Virus record (IMG/VR): IMGVR_UViG_3300035698_004535
Coordinates: 1 to 20,201 of that record
Length of the DNA: 20,201 nt
Origin: a virus
Direction: 5' to 3' (one strand)
Shown: one piece after another, positions 1-5,662 of the stretch
Position numbering within the stretch: position 1 is the first letter of the stretch
How the letters are laid out: each line of letters starts with the position of its first letter
Notes under the pieces: model-generated
What the model saw: the letters and a program-made list of their open reading frames with translations, nothing else
Database searches by the model: none
What the model was told of the DNA's origin: nothing
Made by a program: the position numbers and the translations under genes

Positions 1-33
1 AGAGGAATAATAAATATCAAGGAGGGAAAAACA

Positions 34-177
34 ATGGCAAAACAAACAGGCACACCGAAAAGAGACGGAAGCGGAAAAGGTGTGAGAGCAAATCAGAATA
101 AAGGCGGTTGTAAGACAGGCGGTGCAGGTCAAGGTAAAGGCGGTGGAACTGGTTCAGGAAAAGGAAGAAAGAAATAG
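34..177 (+). CDS. Small Gly/Lys-rich basic phage protein, 47 aa
   Basis: ATG at 34 follows a good ribosome-binding site (AAGGAGGG at 19-26) and opens 47 codons ending in TAG. The product is dominated by Gly, Lys, Arg, Thr and Ser, starts MAKQTGTPKRDGSGKG, and has one Cys in an NKGGC motif. It has no hydrophobic segment and is probably disordered and strongly basic. Small proteins of the pattern 'PKRDGSGKGxRAN...GGC' occur as hypothetical proteins in tailed phages, from memory and without a database check. Function unknown; nucleic-acid binding is only a guess from the charge. It precedes another tiny ORF and the non-coding RNA region. The antisense ORF over this segment has no start signal and is a shadow. 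Confidence 0.6.
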   Translation: MAKQTGTPKRDGSGKGVRANQNKGGCKTGGAGQGKGGGTGSGKGRKK

Positions 178-206
178 ACAAAATAAAACAAAGGAGGACA
201 AACAGA

Positions 207-266
207 ATGGACAAAGATTGCGAAAAGACGGAAGGAATAGAGACGCTAAGATTGGACAATAATTGA
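207..266 (+). CDS. Possible 19-aa ORF with consensus RBS
   Basis: AAGGAGG at 191-197 sits 9 nt before ATG 207, which opens 19 codons (MDKDCEKTEGIETLRLDNN) ending in TGA at 264-266. The only support is the ribosome-binding site, which is as good as those of the certain genes here. It could be a leader peptide for the downstream region or a decayed gene end. No function can be assigned. Confidence 0.25.
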   Translation: MDKDCEKTEGIETLRLDNN

Positions 267-267
267 A

Positions 268-308
268 TAGACAAAAACAGATAAATAAAGTATACTGTTT
301 ATACAGTA
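268..308 (+). promoter_or_regulatory. Candidate promoter with overlapping operator dyad
   Basis: TAGACA (268-273) and TATACT (291-296) are separated by 17 bp, and each matches the sigma-70 hexamers at 5 of 6 bases. The -10 box is overlapped by a dyad, TACTGT-N4-ACAGTA (293-308), placed where a repressor would block polymerase. A third TACTGT half-site lies at 359-364. The promoter would drive the two structured RNAs and the accessory genes from 748. Inference from sequence only. Confidence 0.4.
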
Positions 309-405
309 AGGCAGGTGTGAGAAGTAACAAAAAGGGATTTAATGAGATGAACTTGTTTTACTGTATATTTAACTTGGCAAACAAAATCAAAGAAACAATT
401 AAAAT

Positions 406-486
406 TAGAGAGTGTCGTGGTTATTGATACATATATATAACCTAAACAAGATAACTTTTTCTTGTGAGCCAAGTCGGCACTCTCTA
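406..486 (+). ncRNA. Structured RNA candidate, three-way junction
   Basis: A 12-bp closing stem pairs 406-417 (TAGAGAGTGTCG) with 475-486 (CGGCACTCTCTA), with one G-U pair. Inside are two perfect 6-bp hairpins: GGTTAT 419-424 with ATAACC 437-442 (12-nt loop), and ACAAGA 446-451 with TCTTGT 460-465 (8-nt loop). GCC/GGC at 468-470/476-478 could form an alternative short third arm, giving a cloverleaf-like outline. It lacks a T-loop (GTTCRA), so it is not a recognisable tRNA. There is no ORF here. It lies 10 nt before a tRNA-like element, in an otherwise geneless gap. It could be a phage small RNA, a degenerate tRNA, or a processing element of a long leader. Confidence 0.4.
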
Positions 487-495
487 TTAATATAA

Positions 496-642
496 CCAGT
501 AGATGGCGGAATAGGTAAACGTGATTATGCTTATTGGGGTTATTCCTTTTAAGTGAGAGTTAAATAAGCCGATCTTAAATGAAGGCGATAATATGTAAGA
601 TATCGCATATTATCATGTAAGGTGCAAATCCTACCCTACTGG
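496..642 (+). tRNA. tRNA-Leu-like element, expanded or degenerate
   Basis: The ends pair perfectly (CCAGTAG 496-502 with CTACTGG 636-642). The stem extends outward to about 489/650 with one bulge, longer than a normal acceptor stem. The D-arm, TGGCGGAATAGGTAAACGT (504-522), closely resembles bacterial tRNA-Leu. A T-arm-like segment, AAGG-TGCAAAT-CCT (619-632), keeps G53-C61 but has G instead of T at position 55. A long variable-arm-like hairpin pairs 587-595 with 606-614 (9 bp). An anticodon-arm-like hairpin, TTTAA-GTGAGAG-TTAAA (548-564), shows T33, anticodon GAG (Leu) and A37. Against a functional tRNA: about 147 nt total, with roughly 22 extra nt on each side of the anticodon-like arm, and weak T-stem outer pairs. 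It may be a decayed tRNA, an interrupted tRNA, or a tRNA mimic. No CCA is encoded. Confidence 0.4.
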
Positions 643-747
643 TTAATATTATAAAAGCTAGTATATTTATTAGGGGTGTAAAAGAAGAGTAAGAAAGAAG
701 ATGAACTTAATGAGATAATAATATGTTTATCTATAACAGGAGGCGAG

Positions 748-1527
748 ATGGATATAGTAGAAATAGGCAAGAAGTATTATTTTAATAATAGAGGGGTGAC
801 TGTATTGCGAATGGAAAACAAGCAATTTGCATTCGTTTCAGCGGATTTAAATATAACGCATGATGTAACAGGGCAAAACTTTTGCACAGCCTGTATGATA
901 GGTGGCGGTCCGGGAATACCACCACTCTCTCATACTTGCGAAGAAACACAAGATGTAATAGATCATTTTTTGCAAGACATAGGTGAGCATGATTTATTTT
1001 GGGTAGATATAAGATACTTAAATGAAGAACCATTTGAATATCGTCCATTTGTAAACGTGCAAAAAGAAATTAAAGAAATGGAGACAAAGAGAGAGTTATT
1101 GAAAGCAGAAACCAAAACCATCACAGAATCTTTGATAAACTTGAAAGAAGAAAAGCAGACTTTAGTTGATGAAGAGCTTAAAAAATTGAATGAAGAAAAA
1201 GGAAAGTTGCTAGAAGAAATTGCGAATAGTGAGGTAATTATAAAGAGTAGAAAAGAAAAATGCAGATTCTTTACCGCAGAAGAAATTGAAGAATTTAAAC
1301 ATAATGGCGATTGTATTATTGAAGAAACCAAAGGTGTAAACGAAGAATGGTCTAGGGAAAATGAATTAATTGTAAAAAAAGATGGAAGATATTATGAAAT
1401 AACCTATCAAGAAGGTTTGACAGAACAGCAAGATGATTATTATCTAGATCAAACAGCAATAGAAGTTAAATTAGAAGAACATGAAAATATTGTAAAGACT
1501 AGAGAATGGGTAAGTGTAAATGATTAA
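748..1527 (+). CDS. Hypothetical coiled-coil protein, 259 aa
   Basis: ATG 748 follows ACAGGAGGCGAG, a strong ribosome-binding site. I do not recognise a family. Residues 1-100 look globular and contain a Cys/Gly-rich stretch (NFCTACMIGGGPGIPP, then HTC a few residues on). Residues about 102-175 are almost continuous heptad-like Glu/Lys/Leu sequence, a long coiled coil. A C-terminal part of about 85 residues is acidic and Tyr-rich. There is no signal peptide or membrane segment, so it is presumably cytoplasmic. It is the first certain gene after the structured-RNA gap and is followed within 18 nt by a small membrane-protein gene, so the two are probably co-transcribed. Function unknown; the coiled coil suggests oligomerisation. 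Confidence 0.75.
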   Translation: MDIVEIGKKYYFNNRGVTVLRMENKQFAFVSADLNITHDVTGQNFCTACMIGGGPGIPPLSHTCEETQDVIDHFLQDIGEHDLFWVDIRYLNEEPFEYRPFVNVQKEIKEMETKRELLKAETKTITESLINLKEEKQTLVDEELKKLNEEKGKLLEEIANSEVIIKSRKEKCRFFTAEEIEEFKHNGDCIIEETKGVNEEWSRENELIVKKDGRYYEITYQEGLTEQQDDYYLDQTAIEVKLEEHENIVKTREWVSVND

Positions 1528-1544
1528 TATAACAGGAGATAAAG

Positions 1545-1796
1545 ATGATTGAAGAAAAAAATATAATGTTATTCGCCAAACTACCCATATTATTAGTAGT
1601 TTTATTTACAATTTTAAAATTGACGGCTGTAATCACGATATCGTGGTTATTAGTTTTAAGTCCATTATTGATTTTAATCATTATTAGAGTTCTAGGGATA
1701 ATAATACCATATATCTTGTATGTTATGTACATTATAGTTTTTCGAGTACACAAAAGATTTAAAAAGAGGAATAATGAAAGCAAAGATAATATATGA
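1545..1796 (+). CDS. Small multi-pass membrane protein, 83 aa
   Basis: ATG 1545 follows an AACAGGAGATAAAG ribosome-binding site. Residues about 8-67 are nearly all Leu, Ile, Val, Phe and Tyr, enough for two or three membrane-spanning helices. They are flanked by an acidic N-terminus (MIEEKN) and a strongly basic tail (RVHKRFKKRNNESK), so the C-terminus is probably cytoplasmic. The gene overlaps the next small ORF (1774) by 23 nt. Size and topology would fit a holin-like or superinfection-type inner-membrane protein, but no endolysin gene is adjacent and no family motif is visible. I therefore leave the function open. Confidence 0.65.
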   Translation: MIEEKNIMLFAKLPILLVVLFTILKLTAVITISWLLVLSPLLILIIIRVLGIIIPYILYVMYIIVFRVHKRFKKRNNESKDNI

Positions 1797-1926
1797 CATA
1801 CAACCGCAGAACCATGAGGACTGTCAGGATTTGCAAATGTTGGTAGAAAAGTATAAGTTTTGGGAAGAAAGAATAATTGAGGATTTAATTGAGGATATAG
1901 AACATGAAGAAATCAATAATAATTAA
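1774..1926 (+). CDS. Small hypothetical protein, 50 aa
   Basis: ATG 1774 has AAGAGGA (1763-1769) immediately upstream and opens 50 codons ending in TAA at 1924-1926. The product begins MKAKIIYDIQPQNHEDC and continues into an acidic helical segment rich in Glu, Asp and Ile. It overlaps the membrane-protein gene by 23 nt and the formyltransferase gene by 23 nt. Both overlaps are in other frames, the arrangement expected for translational coupling in a compact operon. No family recognised. It is the only open frame filling the gap between the membrane protein and the formyltransferase, which supports it as a real gene. Confidence 0.55.
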   Translation: MKAKIIYDIQPQNHEDCQDLQMLVEKYKFWEERIIEDLIEDIEHEEINNN

Positions 1927-2554
1927 TGCTAGAGGGTTCAGTGGTTTACAATTTATTAATGTTAACCGAACATATTTAAACTATTGCCCTACTTATGCAG
2001 AGTTGAAGAAACTAGACACTGAATACATATTCTTTATTCATTGGGCACACCATATCCCTTCAGATATATACGATAATTTCAAGTGCGTAGCATTTCATTT
2101 GACTGCATTGCCATATGGTAGAGGTGGCAGTCCTTTACAGAACTTAATTATAAGAGGACATAAAACAACAAAGATATCCGCAATAGAAGTAGTTGAAGGG
2201 TTCGACGCAGGAGATATTTATATGCAAAAAGATATAGATATATCTAAAGGTAGTGCAGAAGAGATATATTGTGAAGCTTATGACATAATAACACATCACA
2301 TGATTCCTGAAATACTTAAAGGAGATATAAAACCTATAAAGCAAGTAGGAGAAGTGGTAAAATTCAAACGTAGAAAACCTGAAGATAGTTTGATAACAGA
2401 TATAGAAGATTTAAGGTTAGTATACGATTTTATTAGAATGTTAGATGCGGAAGGATACCCCAAAGCGTTCATAAAGGTAAAAGATAAAAAGATAAAATTT
2501 AGTAATGTACATATGGAAAATAACAAATTAACAGGAGGATTCACAATTGAATAA
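1904..2554 (+). CDS. Formyltransferase-fold protein (Fmt/sugar N-formyltransferase-like), 216 aa
   Basis: This family transfers a formyl group from 10-formyl-tetrahydrofolate to a primary amine. The core motif is clear: AFHLTALPYGRGGSPLQN (residues 63-80) followed by VEGFDAGDIY (97-106). These match the HPSLLP..RG and DAGDI blocks of methionyl-tRNA and amino-sugar formyltransferases. Catalytic His (H65) and Asp (D101) are present, but the Asn two residues before His in the classic N-x-H-D set is Ala63. The C-terminal block RRKPEDSLI...YDFIRMLDAEGYPKAF typifies a short stand-alone subgroup lacking the C-terminal tRNA-binding domain of Fmt, so initiator-tRNA formylation is unlikely. The start at 1904 has only a modest GAGGATAT upstream and lies inside the preceding small gene. 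It overlaps the deacetylase gene by 8 nt, so both probably act on the same substrate: deacetylate, then formylate. Confidence 0.8.
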   Translation: MKKSIIINARGFSGLQFINVNRTYLNYCPTYAELKKLDTEYIFFIHWAHHIPSDIYDNFKCVAFHLTALPYGRGGSPLQNLIIRGHKTTKISAIEVVEGFDAGDIYMQKDIDISKGSAEEIYCEAYDIITHHMIPEILKGDIKPIKQVGEVVKFKRRKPEDSLITDIEDLRLVYDFIRMLDAEGYPKAFIKVKDKKIKFSNVHMENNKLTGGFTIE

Positions 2555-3221
2555 AAAGATATTAATAGTAGCGGCACACCCAGATGATGAAATTCTAGGT
2601 TGCAGTGGTTCAGTAACTAAGTTAGTAAACCAAGGATACGAGGCGCATGTATTAATACTTTCTACAGGTATAACCTCAAGGCTTAAAGATAAAGGTAACA
2701 AAAAGAAATTAGCTATTTTAAAACAGCAAGCAAAAGAAGCTAATAAGATTATAGGAATTACCAACGTAACTTTTTTAAATTTACCAGATCAAAAGTTTGA
2801 CACAGTATCAATACTAAAAATAGTACAATCTATTGAATATTATATAGATTTAATAAAACCTGAAATAGTGTTTACACACTTTGCTAATGATATCAACAAA
2901 GATCATCAAATTACTAATGAAGCAGTACTAACCGCAACAAGACCTATGGTAGGTCAATCAGTAAAGAGGATATACGCTTTTGAAATAGTATCTTCAACAG
3001 AATGGAATTATCCTTTAACATTTGCACCTAATGTATATATAAACATAGAAAATACTTTAAAAAATAAAATAGATGCAATGGATTGTTACCAATTAGAACT
3101 TAGAGAATACCCACACCAAAGATCATTAAAGAATATAGAACTTAATGCTGAATATTGGGGTAGGCGAGTAGGACTTGACAAAGCTGAAGCATTCCAGTTG
3201 TTAAGAAATGTTATATCTTAA
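2547..3221 (+). CDS. PIG-L/LmbE-family N-deacetylase, 224 aa
   Basis: The family comprises zinc-dependent hydrolases that remove acetyl groups from GlcNAc-type sugars and related amides. Residues 10-15 (AHPDDE) supply the metal-binding His-Pro-Asp-Asp signature. H111 (FTHF) and D119-H120 (NKDHQIT) match the downstream metal ligands. Length is normal for the family. The start is TTG at 2547, set by ACAGGAGGA at 2531-2539 and giving MNKKILIVAAHPDDE; no ATG fits. It overlaps the formyltransferase stop by 8 nt, implying coupled translation. With its partner it could swap an N-acetyl for an N-formyl group. Plausible targets are a host surface sugar (serotype change or receptor masking) or a modified base or other small molecule. 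The sequence does not decide between them. Confidence 0.85.
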   Translation: MNKKILIVAAHPDDEILGCSGSVTKLVNQGYEAHVLILSTGITSRLKDKGNKKKLAILKQQAKEANKIIGITNVTFLNLPDQKFDTVSILKIVQSIEYYIDLIKPEIVFTHFANDINKDHQITNEAVLTATRPMVGQSVKRIYAFEIVSSTEWNYPLTFAPNVYINIENTLKNKIDAMDCYQLELREYPHQRSLKNIELNAEYWGRRVGLDKAEAFQLLRNVIS

Positions 3222-3276
3222 GTAAGCTATATAGAGAAGGTAGAAGAAATAGACCTTGAATATAACGTAATAGAAA

Positions 3277-3304
3277 TTGACAAAAAGTTATAAAATGCTA
3301 TAAT
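3277..3304 (+). promoter_or_regulatory. Consensus sigma-70 promoter with extended -10
   Basis: TTGACA (3277-3282), 16-bp spacer, TATAAT (3299-3304), preceded by an extended -10 TG (3296-3297). Both hexamers are perfect. The start site would fall near 3311, leaving a leader of about 9 nt that is essentially the GAGG ribosome-binding site before ATG 3320. It gives the ParB-like/methyltransferase pair its own constitutive-looking transcription, separate from the upstream accessory operon, as is typical of a moron cassette. Confidence 0.75.
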
Positions 3305-3319
3305 ATATAAGAGGTATTT

Positions 3320-3871
3320 ATGAATATAAATATAAAATTTATAAAAAATAATAGTGGGCAAATCCCTAAAATACCTAAAAATCCCCGAATAATAAAAGAT
3401 GAAAATTTTGAAAAACTTAAAAAATCTATTCAAGATAATCCTGAAATGTTAAACCTTAGAGAATTAATTGTATATCCATTTAAAGATGAATATATTTGTT
3501 TAGCTGGAAATATGAGATTAAAAGCTATGAAATGTTTAGGTTTTAAAGAGTGTATTTGTAAAGTAGTAGATAAAAATACATCTATAAAGAAATTAAAAGC
3601 TATAATCTTATTAGATAATAATACTTTTGGAGAAAATGATTGGTTTGCTTTAGATAAAGATTGGGAAAGGCAAGATTTGCTTGATTTTTATATAGATGGA
3701 TTCGAAATAAATACAAATTATACTAATAAAGAAATCAATATTGATGATTTTTCAAATAAAGTTATTTTAAAATTAGAATATAATAAAGAAGATTATATCA
3801 AAGTAAAGAATAAATTATTAGAAATAGCAGATACTTATGAAGACGCAGTTTTTAAACTATTAGGATTATAA
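3320..3871 (+). CDS. ParB/Srx-fold nuclease-like protein, 183 aa
   Basis: The N-terminal ~110 residues match the ParB/sulfiredoxin fold of phage 'ParB N-terminal domain' proteins: NPRIIKDENFEKL (21-33), a PEMLNLREL segment, and LAGNMRLKAM (61-70), the equivalent of the GERR/GNMR nucleotide-binding loop. The tail (KVILKLEYNKEDYIKVKN...AVFKLLGL) resembles the C-terminus of phage ParB-like proteins that partner methylases. There is no helix-turn-helix and no ParB dimerisation domain, so it is probably not a centromere-binding ParB. In phages such domains usually sit beside or fused to DNA methyltransferases. Here the stop codon (3869-3871) directly abuts the methyltransferase ATG at 3872. Role inferred: accessory subunit or nuclease linked to DNA modification. 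Base composition is markedly more AT-rich than the structural genes. Confidence 0.75.
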   Translation: MNINIKFIKNNSGQIPKIPKNPRIIKDENFEKLKKSIQDNPEMLNLRELIVYPFKDEYICLAGNMRLKAMKCLGFKECICKVVDKNTSIKKLKAIILLDNNTFGENDWFALDKDWERQDLLDFYIDGFEINTNYTNKEINIDDFSNKVILKLEYNKEDYIKVKNKLLEIADTYEDAVFKLLGL

Positions 3872-4915
3872 ATGTATAAATTCCCATATAAATGGTTTCT
3901 AAAAGATAATTATTGTTTAAGTAATATACCTAAAAATAAATTAAATGTATTTGGAACTTTTATTTGTGGTGGTGGTTCTACAATGGGTTATAAACTTGCA
4001 GGTTATAACCATTTAGGCGGAATAGAAATTGATAAAAAACTTACTAAAGTGTATAATATAAATCATAATCCAAAATATTTATATAATGAAGATATTAGGA
4101 TTTTTAATAAAAGAAATGATTTGCCAAAAGAATTATTTGATTTAGATATTTTAGATGGGAGTCCGCCTTGTAGTAGTTTTTCTATACAAGGGAAACGTGA
4201 AAAAGATTGGGGTAAAGAAAAAATATTTAAAGAAGGTCAAGCATTACAAAAATTAGATGATTTATTTTTTGATTTTATAGAATTAGCAAACAAATTAAGA
4301 CCAAAAGTAGTTATTGCTGAAAATGTTAAAGGACTAATACAAGGGAATGCTAAAAGTTATGTTTATGATATAATTAAAGAATTTAAGAATATAGGTTATA
4401 ATGTAACATTGTTTTTGTTAAATTCTGCGACTATGGGCATCCCCCAAAAAAGAGAAAGAGTTTTTTTTATATGTCATAGAAATGATATGAAATTTAAAAA
4501 ATTGATTTTTGATTTTAACGAAAAACCAATTATGTTTAGACAAATTAAACATAATTCAACAGAAGGGTCAAGAAAAGTATCAATTGAAGAAAAAAAATTA
4601 TGGGAATTAAGGAATATTAACGATATTAATTTAGCAGATACAAAAAAAAGATTAGGTTTAAAATGCAATAGGTTTACAACAGGATACGAAAAAGATAATA
4701 AAGTGCTATCAACCATAACAGCAAACGATAATAATATATTATTTAACGAATGTAGAAAATTAAATAATATAGAATATTGTTTAGCAAGTTCTTTTCCTTT
4801 GGACTATGATTTCTTAAATTCAGAAAAGAGATATATTGTTGGTATGTCAGTTCCGCCGGTAATGATGGCACAAATAAGTTATCAAATATATTTACAATGG
4901 TTTTTAAAGATATAA
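3872..4915 (+). CDS. C5-cytosine DNA methyltransferase, 347 aa
   Basis: Transfers a methyl group from S-adenosylmethionine to C5 of cytosine in duplex DNA. Conserved blocks appear in the family order: motif I TFICGGGSTMGYKLAG (29-44), motif II IEID (51-54), motif IV DGSPPCSSFS (95-104) with catalytic Cys100, motif VI AENV (149-152), motif VIII QKRER (192-196), and motif X GMSVPP (324-329; usual form GNxVPP). The protein is full length with a target-recognition region of about 100 residues. No restriction endonuclease gene is adjacent, so it is likely an orphan methylase protecting phage DNA from host restriction or marking it. It is translated directly after the ParB-like gene. Long A/T runs and very low GC set it apart from the virion genes and suggest separate acquisition. 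Confidence 0.92.
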   Translation: MYKFPYKWFLKDNYCLSNIPKNKLNVFGTFICGGGSTMGYKLAGYNHLGGIEIDKKLTKVYNINHNPKYLYNEDIRIFNKRNDLPKELFDLDILDGSPPCSSFSIQGKREKDWGKEKIFKEGQALQKLDDLFFDFIELANKLRPKVVIAENVKGLIQGNAKSYVYDIIKEFKNIGYNVTLFLLNSATMGIPQKRERVFFICHRNDMKFKKLIFDFNEKPIMFRQIKHNSTEGSRKVSIEEKKLWELRNINDINLADTKKRLGLKCNRFTTGYEKDNKVLSTITANDNNILFNECRKLNNIEYCLASSFPLDYDFLNSEKRYIVGMSVPPVMMAQISYQIYLQWFLKI

Positions 4916-4917
4916 AT

Positions 4918-4933
4918 TGTTTCACGTGAAACA
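4918..4933. promoter_or_regulatory. parS: Perfect parS centromere-like site
   Basis: TGTTTCACGTGAAACA at 4918-4933 is a perfect 16-bp palindrome with no spacer. It is identical to the bacterial parS consensus bound by chromosomal ParB (Spo0J). It starts two bases after the methyltransferase stop codon and ends before the next gene's AAGAGGA ribosome-binding site. Lack of a loop and U-tract rules out an intrinsic terminator. Because the neighbouring ParB-like protein lacks a DNA-binding HTH, host ParB is the likeliest ligand. A chance 16-base match in 20 kb is expected about 5 in a million times. Alternatives are an operator, or an anti-silencing or exclusion site. Confidence 0.8.
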
Positions 4934-4948
4934 TAATAAGAGGATTTT

Positions 4949-5521
4949 ATGGAAAGAGTAGTAAACATAATAGGTTTAGGTCCAAGTTCAAAAGACACAC
5001 CTGACACAGGCGAGAATTGGGCATTAAATGTAGCATATAAAAAGGTTAGACGTATTGATAAGATGTTTTTTATGGACGATTTCAAAATTATTAAGCATGA
5101 TGACGCTACTATTGAGCCAGTAGATTATACGATTGTTAATTTAATAGAGAACAATCCTTGTGTAGAGATATTTTCGAGAGCTGAAAGCATGATAAAAGAT
5201 TCTAAGGACAAAGATTTATGTAAAGTTAATAGATACCCATTAGATAAAGCAGTAGAATTAGCACCAGGTGGTTTTTTTACTTCAACGATTGCTTACACTA
5301 TATGTTATGCAATACTTGAGAAAGTCGATAGAATCAGATTGTATGGTATGGAAATATGGTCGGGATCAAATGCTAATGAATATTATTATCAGAAACCTTG
5401 TGTTGATTTTTGGTTAGCTTTTGCAATAGGTCGAGGTATAAAAGTTGAAATTCCATATTATTTAATGTTGACTGCTGATAATAACCAAAATTATTACGGA
5501 TATGTAAAAAATGAATTATAA
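4949..5521 (+). CDS. Rossmann-like phage protein (MptE/DUF115-resembling), 190 aa
   Basis: ATG 4949 follows AAGAGGA. The N-terminus, VVNIIGLGPSSKDTPDTG, has the Gly-rich 'GxGPSx' loop after a hydrophobic strand found in Rossmann-like proteins of the MptE/DUF115 kind, which are related to nucleotide- and glycosyl-handling enzymes. KMFFMDDF (38-45), FFTSTIAYTICYAI (around 109-122), DRIRLYGMEIW (around 127-137) and YYYQKPCVDFWLAFAIGRGIKV (around 145-166) complete an alternating strand/helix pattern. No signal peptide or membrane helix. I know similar uncharacterised proteins from tailed phages, often upstream of the terminase genes. The specific reaction is unknown. The gene lies just behind the parS site, and base composition returns towards that of the rest of the phage. 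Confidence 0.55.
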   Translation: MERVVNIIGLGPSSKDTPDTGENWALNVAYKKVRRIDKMFFMDDFKIIKHDDATIEPVDYTIVNLIENNPCVEIFSRAESMIKDSKDKDLCKVNRYPLDKAVELAPGGFFTSTIAYTICYAILEKVDRIRLYGMEIWSGSNANEYYYQKPCVDFWLAFAIGRGIKVEIPYYLMLTADNNQNYYGYVKNEL

Positions 5522-5528
5522 TATAACA

Positions 5529-5544
5529 ATTTACGAAAGTAAAT
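5529..5544 (+). other. Small GNRA-loop hairpin
   Basis: ATTTAC-GAAA-GTAAAT forms a 6-bp stem capped by a GAAA tetraloop just after the stop of the 190-aa gene. It is AT-rich and has no U-tract, so it is unlikely to be an efficient terminator. It could stabilise an mRNA 3' end. The rest of the gap to 5662 carries no open frame. Confidence 0.35.
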
Positions 5545-5626
5545 ATGACTTGATGTGTTGGACAAGATAGAGTGCTAACAGACAGAGAAAAAGAGCCTGG
5601 TCCTACTTCTGTCCATAAGTAACAAG

Positions 5627-5632
5627 TATAAT
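5627..5632 (+). promoter_or_regulatory. Possible -10 box upstream of the 78-aa gene
   Basis: A perfect TATAAT lies 31 nt before ATG 5663 in a 141-nt gap without a gene. No good -35 hexamer lies at 16-18 bp spacing (TACTTC is the best), so it is weak or activator-dependent if real. Confidence 0.25.
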
Positions 5633-5662
5633 AAAATCAACACTTTTGGAGAGTGCTAGAAA

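Noticed and set aside
17-274. 85-aa open frame on the - strand over the first small genes
   Set aside because: No ribosome-binding site, low-complexity Leu/Ser/Phe composition typical of an antisense shadow, and two + strand ORFs with strong sites occupy the region.
496-642. Group I intron-containing tRNA
   Set aside because: The extra sequence is only tens of nucleotides, much shorter than any group I intron, and no P7/P3 core is visible. A short interruption or decay remains possible.
3320-3871. True partition ParB that would bind the nearby parS
   Set aside because: The protein has the ParB/Srx N-terminal fold but no HTH centromere-binding domain, and there is no ParA gene. It resembles methylase-associated phage proteins instead.
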